A stretch of DNA of 64,000 bases from Aptenodytes patagonicus. Its lineage: Eukaryota; Chordata; Aves; Sphenisciformes; Spheniscidae. The notes beneath the pieces were generated by a model. That model made no database searches. It was not told the DNA's origin and saw only the letters and a program-made list of their open reading frames with translations. Below are positions 45,801-57,800 of this stretch, piece by piece. A program made the translations under genes and the position numbers. The first letter of the stretch is position 1. The number at the start of each line of letters is the position of its first letter. The stretch covers positions 22,096,101 to 22,160,100 of the forward strand of contig NC_134957.1 of the NCBI RefSeq assembly GCF_965638725.1, given 5' to 3'.

Positions 45801-48800
45801 GGCACAGAAGTGATCCTTTCGAAGTACGTGTTTTATAACTCCGGTATTCTGTGATTACTTTACATGAAGGACGCTATGCAAAATAAAGGTAAACAGTATG
45901 TCCCCTAAGAAGCCAGGTAAATGCAGTCCAGTGCTGCAGGTGGAAGAGTTAGAACTGAAACACGATGCTACAGTGCTACTGTCACTGTGTTCTCGATCAC
46001 TGAAAGAAAAAAGTGGGCAATGGTATGCGTATGAGAGAGATGATCATCAGTACTGTGAGCTCAGGTCTCTTGTTAATTCAGAGATAAAGACAGCGAAGCC
46101 AGATTGTCCCAGTCATAGTTCTTCAGATCTAACCCTAGAAGCTGGTAAGGAGCTTGCCCAGCAGCACTGCTGGGAAGAACACGTGGTGATGTTCCTTACA
46201 GGCGTCGCATATTCCCCTGCCTGACTGAAAAGAGTCCAAAGGCTCCCCTGAAGGAGAAAGAGTAGGGTGTTTCACTGATGTCCTTGAGGGGTGTTCTGCT
46301 TCTGAGCCCGGAAGAGCAGAAATCACCTGTGCTTATGGCATCTTACAAATGCTTGGAAGGAAAGAGCTCAGTACAGATAAGCAGGAATTCATGCAGAAGC
46401 ATCTGAGTTCTCAGGGGACACTTCCTGCTGGAAGAGCTCAACTGAGGCCATTTTAGCTCCCTCACTGGGCACAGGGGTTGGAGCGAAAGGGCAAACGCAC
46501 TGACTGCAGAGCTAAGACAGTTTCAGACAGTAAGGCTCTATCTACAGCGTGACTAGGCGTAAGGGCAGGAAACTAAGCCTTTTCACCAAGGCAACGGGTG
46601 CTCTGAGGGCAAGGTCCGAGACTCTCTTTGTCCACTGCCAGGGCAGTGGCCCGCTCCAAAAGAACTGTAGAGCTTCCAAGTGATGTTCCTTGCAGGGGAC
46701 CTGCCAGTCAAATTGTGTAATGCAGAGAGAAGATGGTCATCAACCTCTCCGTCACCGACTGACCTGGAACAGATGTGACGCCAATGCTCAAGAAGTAAAG
46801 GAGCTGCTGTTTTATTTAAAAAGGAGCAAAGGTAAGTGATTGTGCCTCCTCAGTGCCTTCCTAAACTCTTGTCTAGTTTCAGAATTGAGTGTTTTCAGTC
46901 CATCTTTTCTCTAACTAAAAGACATACAAATGATTTACTGCAGAGGGGAAGAGGGTGTGAATGTACAGAGCTGCTCTCACCCTGCAGAAATGCAAATGCA
47001 GTTCTCGGGGGGAAGAGGACTCGCGTGGCGTATGTCCCACAGGTGTGCTGCGGATCCACAGCGCGTACTTGAGCGGCTCCCAAGAAGCTGCTGATGCACT
47101 AAGCAGCTACCTCTGAGTAACGCGTGCAACCTTACCTATCTTTACAGTTAACAGAAGCAAACCAAAATTACTGCCATGGGTTTCCTCTAGTGCCCACACA
47201 GCCACTTTTTATTTCCTGCTTATCATTGCTCCCAGCTGGCCCCCTGCTGCAAACAGGGACGGATTTAGGCTGGCATGGCCAAACTGCTTGTGCCAAGTCC
47301 TTTTTCTTTAACGGGCACGTGAAATGTCATTGCAGTACGGGCAAGTAAACTGATCTTGCGCATACGCTGGTAGATTTTCATCATGGTTTTGCAAGACCAA
47401 TTTAAAACCTTAGTAAAATGACAACTATACGACTGTATGTTTTGCTCAGTTGCGTTGTTACGCACCTTCTAGCTTTTCAAATACCAGAAGGGACCTCAAC
47501 TCTGTACTCTACCCTGAATGTTGGAACTGTTTCAGCCTCAGGCTCCCCAGGGAAGCGGTCATGGCACCAAGCCTGTCAGAGTTCGAGGAGCGTCTGGACG
47601 ATGCTCTTCGTCACATGGTTCAGTTTTAGGTAGTCGGGCGAGGAGCAGGAAGTTGGACTCGATGGTCCTTATGGGTCCCTTCCAACTCGAGGTATTCTAT
47701 GATCCTTTGTTAACAGTCACATATTTTTTTGTATTAGTTAAGCTTCCACTTCCAGTCCTACCTAGGGGAGGAGTAATTTCCCACGTACCTGTTGGAGTGG
47801 TCACGGTACATTCTGTGTATGGCAGTTGATTCAGTCCCTCTTCAACCACGAGTCTGATCTGTAGAACCAAAGAGATCAGTCAGCCTAAAGGGATTTGTTG
47901 TCTATGGAGGTAAGATACTAAATGGTAGTAGTTTTTACAAGTACTAGGTGAACACCTAACAGCCTGAAGGGTCTGAAAGGGTCTCTTTTAATAGTAGTTA
48001 GGGACTGAATTTAGAGACCTTTGGGGGGTGATGCCTATGTTTTGTCCACAAATCAAACGAAGGCATTACAAAACAAAACTGCGGGAAGGGGAGGGTTCAT
48101 CAGCAATCATAAAACTGACTTTATTTATATCTGGCAGGCATAGGCATCACAGACAAATTTTTCTCAACAAATGAGTGAAGCACCAATGCAACTTCATTTT
48201 GTTGACAGAAAATACTAGTGAGAAAAAGGGAAAATTCACTCTCTCTCAGCTCCCCATCAGCTAGGCTCCGAAGTCTATTTTCACATCCATATTTCTATGA
48301 CTAAACTGCAGTTGGGCTGCCAGAACAGCCACAGAAGCTGCAGCAATGTAAATGCGCCACCGAGTGCCCAAAGGCAAGTCAGTAGATCTTTATCACCCTC
48401 TTCTTCTGGCACCTGCCAGCTGTGGTTGCTATGGGATGCTCTGCCAAGCACCTGCGCTTTCACCCGGTACAGATGGCCCGGTTCAGCAGGGACATCTCCA
48501 CTGGAGGTGCAGCTAGTAAGCCACACACCCCTCCAGCCTCGAGTGGCCAGAAAACCTCCAGCTCTCCCCCTGGTGCTGGCCCTGCAGCTGTACCCCAGGC
48601 AACGTTACCGAAACATATTCATCTGAACTCAGCATGATCGCCCATGAAAGATGCTTTGGGTATTAAAGATGTAAAAATTCCCTCTGCTAGTGAGCCAAAG
48701 ATTCACAGGCCAGAACTGCTCGAGGAAAGCTACTGCCAAGCCAAAGATGAAACCCGTTAAGCAAAAGTCACCGTATGACGGCAGAAATTAGGTGATTGCT

Positions 48801-51800
48801 CCCGGGACTGTATACTGCTCACTTCAGACACTTATTATTCCAGAAACAGGGCAGAGCAGATTGGGAGATTTTTTTCCTGTTCTTCCATTCTGCCCTAGTT
48901 CCTAGCACACAGGCAGCCTCTACTAGGAATTAGAAATGGTCCCTTAAATTTACAATCCCTCTTTGAAGATATTTTTAGTCATTTTAGTATGACAATTTTT
49001 TCCTAGAGTTGAGCCATATTCAGAGGTGGTGGTCAGACTAAACCAGCGAAGGGGTCAAAGGGTGCAACTGACATATAATGGGAGCAAAAGCCTGAAAAAG
49101 CAATTCTCAGGGTAAAATTTCCCCTGTAGCAGAACTGCATATGGGAAACAGGTCCTTCTGAATTGTCAGTCCCCTTTGTGCTTGACTCGTTGCATGTTTG
49201 GTAGCTCCAGGAAGCATATGTAGAGAAGCCAGCTCTACTACCTTCCTCCTCCTCCTCCTCCTCCTCCTCCTCCTCCTCTTTGTCCTCCTGGCTCTCTGCA
49301 AGTAGGGCTTCTGACTCAGTCACTTTAATCCTGAGACTGAAGGCACCAGTGTTGTTCTACTGAAAGACACATCTTCTCACATAAACAAGCCATGAAATCC
49401 TTGATTTAATTTCAGGTTTCTGGGACACCTGTACACAATTTTACTTTATTTTTTTTAAAGTTATTTCACCAGAAAAAGCCAACCTATGAGCCAGGTTTGG
49501 AAGAAACACTTTTTTTCATACTGCTGTCATGCTGACAGGGTTAGCATCGCTCCACACTATCTGCCAAAAGTTGAGAGTAAACCAGTCAAGGTCTATAGTC
49601 AAATAATCTCGTTTGTTTTACCACATGCATCAATGTTTTATACAGAGGCGGAGAAGGATTCTTCTGTAAACTTGTCAGTGTTGATAAAACATTTATTTTT
49701 GCACTATGCTTTCTGCCGCCCCCACGCTCAGGGATTATAATTTCCACCTCTTTCCTCTCTGGCCCTGAGAACCAGCAGCCCTGCTCCTCTCCTAGAGAGG
49801 TGGCTGCCATTGCTTGGAAGCTAAAACAGGTATTACTGTGGCCCCACATGAAGCAGGGAAGTAAAGCTTTGGTCCCAAGGTAGAAGAGTTTGACCAGAAA
49901 TGAAAACCATGATTAAAGTTATCAGTAACAAAAATAAAGTCTATTTTTAATTGGGGGAAAAAAAAAGCTAAACGGGATGTTAAATTCCAGCAGGCCTAGT
50001 TAAACTGTCAAGGCTTACAGAGTTATGCTGAAATTTTAGATTCAGCATTTAATGCTGATACACAAAATTATATGTCAACGTGCTCATTATTATTACAGTT
50101 CTACGTTTAAGATTTACCCCAGAGCCTTTGCAGTAAGTAAAGGGAAATACTGTTAGCTTCGAACCTTTATTAGTACAAGATCTGTTAGAACTGTTAGCAA
50201 AAACAACAGTTAATAGAGGTCCAAGGAGTTTTAGCTAACTACCACATAAACATTTCAAGGATATGAAAATGTTAGTGAAATCTACCTTTTCTCAGCCAAT
50301 TAAGCACATGAATAAAGACTCCTTACCACACTCAAATACCACTGAAGAAATCAGGTTTGACCAGTTCCTCAGTGTCCGTGAACAGAGAAATTTGGATATA
50401 GGCAACTATAGAAAGCAGGCTGACAGCACTCTCATTTAGAAGAGGTGTAATCACTAAATAAGGAAACCAGCCAGGGTGCAGTCAGAGCTGGTGCTGCTCT
50501 GACCAGACAGAACTGGAAAAATGGGAGCCCTTTTAGAGCCACCCCAAAAGGTATCTGTGATCCTCAGCAGCTGCATGTTACAACTCTTCTGCCTGCCTGC
50601 AATTTGGAAAAAGGTGAAGCATTTAAATGCCAAGAATTCTGGAGTGACCATTATTATCTTCCCCTATTTGTAGGAAGACAGTAGTCTAACTGTATTTTAT
50701 GTGACAGCCATGCATCACCTAATTTCCAAGGTCATAGTAATTCCTAGGGGGATCCTCTAACCCATTATGTCGCAGCTTTTCTTGGAAGCTGAAGGGAAGG
50801 CAGAATAGTGGGGCTGTCAGCCATACTTTGTATCTATACAGCTCTTTGCACCTCAGAATTTCAAACCACTTTTAAAATATGCATTATCACCCCCCCACCC
50901 CCCCTGAAAGAGAGTTGGGCAGAAAGGTGAAGTGACCTGTTCAGTGTTACGCAGGGAGTTGCTGATAGGGCTGAGAAACTAATTAATTCCTCAACCTCAG
51001 ACCTCCAGTCAAACCGCAAAAGCTACCTTCTGCTGGAAAGCACCACTGCACTTGCGAACTGAGGCTGTAGGTCAGTGCTGTGTAAACGACAAACGCCTGC
51101 CTGAATCCAGCCTGCAAGTCAATTTTGCTTGGTCCTTGCCAAAACTCTAGACATGCAATGTCCTCTATGCCTCTGGGAGATGGATGGCTCCTCTTCCCGT
51201 TACTCACCTGGTCTCTTAGCCCACAACAACAGAGCGCTCAGCTGTGTGCAGCACCAGCTTAACTTCACAGGGCTGGACCTAGCTTATTGTGTACCTCCTA
51301 CAGAGCAGGCCTTGGAAAAAAATTCTCAGGTGGTCTCAGTAAAAATGCTGTGGGCTTTGTGAGCATCTCACTAGTTCTACAGCAATCCTGCAGGGTGACA
51401 TCAGTCAAATGCTTCCACGGTGCGTGGGTGCTGGGCAGCACACGTTCAAGGGTTCAGTGTAAGCCTCTTGCACTGAGGAGTTGTCTGCCCGTGTTTCTTA
51501 AATTGGTCTCACTACCGCTACCTGTCCAGATATCTACTACTGCAAGTCATAATGATTGATTGTCTCCTGTGTTAAGAGGCTTACTTCTCGCAGCTGCCTC
51601 TCCTCCTTCACAAAGACAAGATGGGTTGTCTTCATCCCCATGACTTTAACCCCACATCTTTCAGCTTCAGGATCACAGCACTGGCAGTGGCTTTCAGAAA
51701 CTCCCTGCTAACCTTTACCTCCTGTTAACTCCGTTCTCTCACAAGTATCTTTGAACATTTCTTTTGTGTCATCCCCTCACATGTGAAACAAACTGCCAGA

Positions 51801-54800
51801 AGAAAAAACTGTACCACCAGAAATTCATCAGCTTTGGAATCCCTCCTCAAGACCTCTTTCTGTGGTGACCTTATGAGATACTGCCACTAACAACTGCCAA
51901 GCTAGTAGCAAACTTAACTTCATTCTCATTTGCTCTGTGCAACAAGGTGTATTTTGTTAACCCACAGTCCTATGCATATGTTTCTTCTCTTCATGTATTG
52001 CATCTTGTCATTAAGCTCCGTTTGCTAACTGGGTGGAAAACATAGCAAGTCTTAACTATGTTTGCACCCCACCAAGTTTAGTAGAGACCACGTCCCACAT
52101 GAAATTGTAACTGTTCTTCGCCACACCTAGGAACAGCATACAGAAAATGAGATAGTCCTACATACTGTTTTGCATAAAATTCCTGCTACAAAATGGAAAA
52201 CAGACTAGCAGGTTCTGTAGCAAACATCTGCATGACCAGCAAACAGAGGTGTTTCTGTGAAGAGCAGCTCCCTATCTATACAAGTGCTGGCCAGCCCGTA
52301 GAAGATGCTGGCACAAGAGCCGGAACTGAACTCACTGCCTGGAAGCTGCAGTTTCTAGCAATGAGGGGGAAAAAAATCAGTGCTTCCCTCAGAATGGCGC
52401 AGGACCTCCAAGTAAAATGAGAAGGTACATGGGAGAGGTCCTTCGCACTAATTAATGACAATAAGGTCCAGTCAAGACTGTTAAGGGTTTTCCTGTCAGT
52501 ATTAGAATAGCCATTGTTTATCTCTTTTTTTAAAATACAGATTAGGAACATAGTGCTTCTCTTCAATTCAAAGAAGTTGGCAGGAATGAATGCTCCTAGC
52601 ATGATGGGAACCTAATACAAGGTAAAACGAGAACGTTAACCAGAAACCCTCCCTGTGAAAGGAGTACTGGTGGGGAAGGGGCCTGACCCCTGCACTGGAG
52701 ACCTATACCCTGTAAATGTGTGGGATTGCTGGTGATGACCTTTGTTGGCTTCCTGAATCTTATTTGCACATTTAAGCACGTGAAGAACCTGAAACCACAA
52801 AACCCAGGAAGAACACCACCTAGCTGAGCTAGTCTTTCACAGGTGGTGGATGTTTCCTGGGCTGTTCCTACTCATCCAATGAACTGTGAAGGACATGTGT
52901 CTATTTAAATGGTACCTGCTGAGAACTGCTGGCACAGAACGAAGGCGGGGCTGCGACTTTCTGCCTGTCCATTATGAAGTACTATTGGCAAAGAAGGCGC
53001 TCCAGTCAGTCACTTGATCTATGAGTTACGAGTGATGGGATTTGTTGGCTTGGGCCTTTACTGTTCTTCGTGAATGGGAATGCAAGAAACATCCTCAAGA
53101 AGGGAAAAGCAGGGGGGAAAGTGGAAAAGCTGCAAAGATAAAAAGCACTGCAGTCACAATCTTAGGTTGTGGTCATATCTAAGCCCTGAGCAAGCCTGGA
53201 TCAGGCATGGATTAAGATTGGGCTCATCACAGGAAACCTGCCTGCTGTAGCAAATGGTGCTGGTAATTGAATGGTCTCTGGACTCATCTTTGCTAGAGGG
53301 GGGAAGAAAGACTTTCCTTGTTAATGAATGTGGATTTGCAAACAGTAAACACCCTCATGAATACAAGAAAGTATATGCATGGGTGTGAGTGTTGTGGTTT
53401 TCTTTAAGCATGTAATTTAAATGAGATAAATGTTGCATTCCCAACAGTCTTTGTTCTGACTTACTAAAATATGTGAAAACTTCAAATTGCTTTGTCCCTG
53501 CTAATAATTACCATATGGCTAAAACCAAATTCCCCGTGTGGATGCACCCAGAGCTACTAATCTAATACACAACAAGTGCCAGGAGGCACTTCTGCATGCA
53601 AGCAATTGTTAACATCTAGACTGTAAGGAATTGTACAGCTCTGTTTGCAAGATCAAAAGTACTGTTTCAAAGTAAAATTGAATTATCTCTAGCCTCTGTG
53701 CATCTGTTTTTAAACAGTATTCTCTTATTACTACTGCTCTCTGTCCTAAAGTAGTTGTGTTTGATAATAACATGGTTTCTAGAACCCTTTGAGATGAAAG
53801 CAGTCCGTAACAGAGAACAGAAGTCCCTCTACAGAAAGTTGCTGTCAAACAGCAATTTCCTTTGTGTAGAAAAGTTGCCTCACACCACCATTATTCTAGC
53901 CTGAAAGACCCTTTTTATGGAAGAGTTACAAAGTACAATACCAAGAATAAGAAATTCTTCACCTACCAGACGATCAGCAGAAAATACGAAGTCTCCTCTA
54001 CTGGATTTCCTGAAAAAGGTAATAATTTATATTTTAAATTGGGGAATAATTTTAAGAACATTGCTTAAATATAATATTAATTCAAGGACAATATATTCTA
54101 AAGGCAGTTCAGAGAAAAGTCTTCTACCATATACAAAATTTATCCCGCAGAGATTCTGCTTCATGGGTTTCCTCCTTGGTGGCAAAGACTGAGATGCAGT
54201 GAGCAAACGCAGAGGTTTGCCTCTTACTACTGGCAACGTTGCTGCACTGTACCAGTAGCAATTAAAGCATGAAAACATAAGGAGGATATTCTGTAGGTTT
54301 TCCACTGTACTACCGTTCCAGCTCAGTTCCAAAACACCTCACAAGCTCAGATGCACACCAGCCTGGTACACTCCCTACAGCTCTGAGCAAGAGAGCTTTG
54401 CTCCGCCCGTTCTTAAGTCAATCAGAAACCATGGGACAGTGACAATGCAGATCCCTAGCCTTGAGACCGAGTTAACACACCTGATTGATAAGCAGGATAT
54501 ATATCTCGTCTGGAATTCATTCACAGTGTGACTACATTAGTGAACTTAAGACTAAAATGAGCAGGGATTCACGAGTATTCCCATGAAAACACCTCTCTGC
54601 CGTCCTATTAGCTTGGGTGCAACTTTTTGCTCGTGTGACTGCATGGCTTTTGGCCCATGCACAAGACCGAATAAGCTCACTTCCTCCTGCTACATACTGT
54701 GGAAGTATGCCATGTTAAAACATGAAAAAGTGAAAGTCAAGAGGTTTGTCTGCTTATTTCCTGGGCAACTGGTAACTTAGCCACACTAAAAAAAGGCATT

Positions 54801-57800
54801 TTAAAAAGAGCGTCAGCCTAATCTAATTTCTTCCCTTGTGCTAATAACACATTATTAAAACCAGTTTGTTTTTGTTTTTTCCTTCTTTCTGGTAATAACA
54901 GGATATTCATAACTTTCTGCTACTTTGACATTAACCAGAAAGACAATGCTCAAAAAACCCCTAATCCCAAAAAGGCAAAAAACAACCCCAAACCCCCTAC
55001 AATCATACAAACGGATTTTATTAAGATTTTTTAAGGGATTCATATTTTCATCTGCGGTGTGTGTAAATATTTACTAAAAAAGGGAAGTAGCAAAGTGTGT
55101 AGGTGGGGCATCTAGGTTCTTCCAGACTAGGCTATGGCATTTCAGAAAATTTAGCTGTATTTCATGAATGGGTGGTAAGACAAACCCAAAATTGTCAAGA
55201 CTGCGGTTTTGACTGCAAAGCGACACATGTTTAGAGTGAATACTACGAGTTATTAATACAGATTACTAGGCTTTAAATTAACTACTCTGTCCTTGCAGAG
55301 ACACAGATGTTTTTATGCACAGCTCACTAACACCCTTAATCAGTTATACCTGTTTTTGGAGGGGAGGAGGACAACAGAAAACAATGGTGCGTAAAAATGA
55401 GAGACAAATAATAGTAATACTGAAAAGGACAGACCTCTTGTACACTGGCAGCTGGAAAGCTGCGACCAGATTTCAAGCCCCACATCATATGAGAATTGCT
55501 AGGGGCCAGAAAAAAAGGCTTATGTGAAAACACTGTAACTGTTCACCTTAAATACCAGATAGAAGTACAGAAAGTAATGATCGATGGCAGACTAGAAACT
55601 TTTTCAGCTTCTTAATCAAGTAACGAGACAACGTCTAAAAAAGTGAGGCATTAAAACCTGAGTGTTGTAGCACACGGCTAACAACACGAACATTCTGTTA
55701 AACAGTACAAATTAGTTTCATTTTGTTTCTGGAGGTACGGAAGCATGGCTGACGCGCAATTAAAGTCATGTGCGTGTCTTAAGAGGCGAGAAGAAATGTT
55801 TTTTGGGAATGTACCGTAATACAAACTAACTGCAGGGTTTCTTCCTGCTTTAGCACTCAGTACTAGTTACAACCACCGACACGGCTGTAGGCTATGCGGG
55901 TCGTGGTCTGATGCACTTTAGTAATTCCTGTTTCTCTAGTTACCTTATAGAAGAACTTCTTGAGAGACACCCGGGGTACTGTAAAGGCAAGCCTGAAAAA
56001 AAGCCGCTTCCCTAAACAGAATTTGTAAAAGGCCTTTATAAGAAAACTTAAGGCACTAGACGAACTGTTGCCATTAAGGGGAGCTGATGTAGCTGGGAAA
56101 CAGGACCATGTTCTACCTGCAGCACTTCAGTACTTAATTTTTTCCACTGCCTGGGCTGGGGGGCGGCATGTGAAAGGGATCCCACCCTTCCTGCCTGCAG
56201 TAGTCATCTTTACTCATCACAGGTGAGTTACACACTCCTGAATCACCCTACTCTGTAGAGCAGTGAGGACGGCGTGTCCTACCGCTTTACTGTCTTCATT
56301 TCGATATTGTTCACTCAGTTCCCTAGGGAATAAGAAGCCTTAGCAGAACACAACAGAATGATCTCGCGTAACACAGACACAATAACCTTTAAATACCCAC
56401 ATTTAAATCACGTCCATTGTTAAATCAGGAGTTAAAATGACACTACCAATCTGAGCTAATGAATTTGCTTCTACAGAAATCAGAGCTCTACGTTACAAAT
56501 TGCTGCACTACTCATTTCAGCTTCCAGATCCCTGGTTCTAATCGGTGCAGGCCAGAAATCATTTTGAGATCATACCCTCCTTAGAAAGAGGCTGTAACTC
56601 TTTGTTCCTGAACGTTCAATACTTAAACGCATCAGTTCACATCCCATTAGAGGACTCAGCATTCATATCCAACACACAGTGTAAAAGGCATCTGCCCACC
56701 CATTAAGCATTCGCTAGACAGAAAAGTGAACAAGCCCGAGGAAAAACGAGCAAACCCACGCACACTCAAGTTGAGGCGATCTATCCATCTCCCCGATTCT
56801 GGCACACAGACCTAGTTCTTGTTAACTTGAATGAAGCAAAAGAAATATATGGTCATTTTAGTCTATCAGACGGCCATTACCGATTCAGCCAGCTGTCTCT
56901 GAACCCACCACAGGACGTGATGACCAGCCACATGAAGGTAGGTTTTTCTTTTATAAACTGGACAGTTATTCCAATTGAAAGGCCGTGCTTTCTTTCTTTG
57001 AATCCTCTCAGGGACAAGGAAAAAGCTTTCCACTTTTCAGAGCAGCTCACACTATGGACAAAATAAGAGTCCCCGAGGCCTTCTGCATCTGGCCTGACCA
57101 TCCCTAGCTCCACGTAAGCATGCCCGATTCCAACCTGCACTGCACTGGAAGTATCCATCCCTTCCGTACTTCACAGTAATAGTCCTAGATTGGCTGGTTT
57201 TCCCCTACTTTTGTTCTGTTTCTCTCCCCCCAGTAGCTTGCCTTTTAATTTCTGCCCTTTTCGTGACCTTTTCAGGTGACTGCTGTACCTGGAACATCCA
57301 TCTTCTGCAGCATTAAGAAATCCAAATATTCTCCTTGAGTTAAGGCAGCTCTGGTGTTACCCATTCTTTTTTTAATCCGGAAAGAAAGTTGAAGTGATAG
57401 GTATCTAATTGCCCTGTAGATGACACAGCTTTTCCCTCTTCCCCGAGCAGTGTATGTGAACATATCCTTTTGTCAGTTTAAATCCGATTTTTTGACCAGT
57501 AGCTCCTCTTAGCCGTACAAGTCCTTATTCACAAATATGATACTTCTTCTGAGGCGTTTCTTTCAGCACTTGGTTTGAATGCTACAGTGGTCATATAGTC
57601 GTCTCAAGGCAGATTACACCTGCCCAGGGAAAGGTTACTGCAACAGTTTCTAACCCGTGTGTAAGAAATCCTCTCACCCTTGCAGCTGAGCACGTTTTAG
57701 CATCTTTCTGAATGACAGGCACTAAAATAGGCCATCTTATTTACTGAGATGCAGCTGACTTTCTGGGACAGAATGTAAAAATAATGTTTCCTTACTGTCC

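Larger units (their letters stand above)
45515..47788 (-). other. UPRT intron 3
   Basis: 2.3 kb intron. It contains a CR1 3' fragment at 47530-47706 in the opposite orientation. A 108-codon + strand frame at 45898-46224 shows no known domain and was not accepted. Confidence 0.6.
47859..53966 (-). other. UPRT intron 2
   Basis: 6.1 kb intron. It holds a (CCT)n microsatellite at 49244-49278 and a probable ancient MIR/CORE-SINE-like remnant at about 50830-51010. No coding feature recognised. Confidence 0.6.

Noticed and set aside
45898-46224. 108-codon + strand frame in UPRT intron 3
   Set aside because: Starts with ATG but has no recognised family and no promoter or splice context; a chance frame cannot be excluded, so no gene is called.
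49033-49323. Poly-Glu and poly-Arg peptides on the - strand
   Set aside because: They are translations of the (CCT)n microsatellite.
51600-51900. Possible decayed LINE-like segment in UPRT intron 2
   Set aside because: TCCCTCCTCAAGACCTCTTT resembles stretches common in old amniote repeats, but I could not place it in a family.
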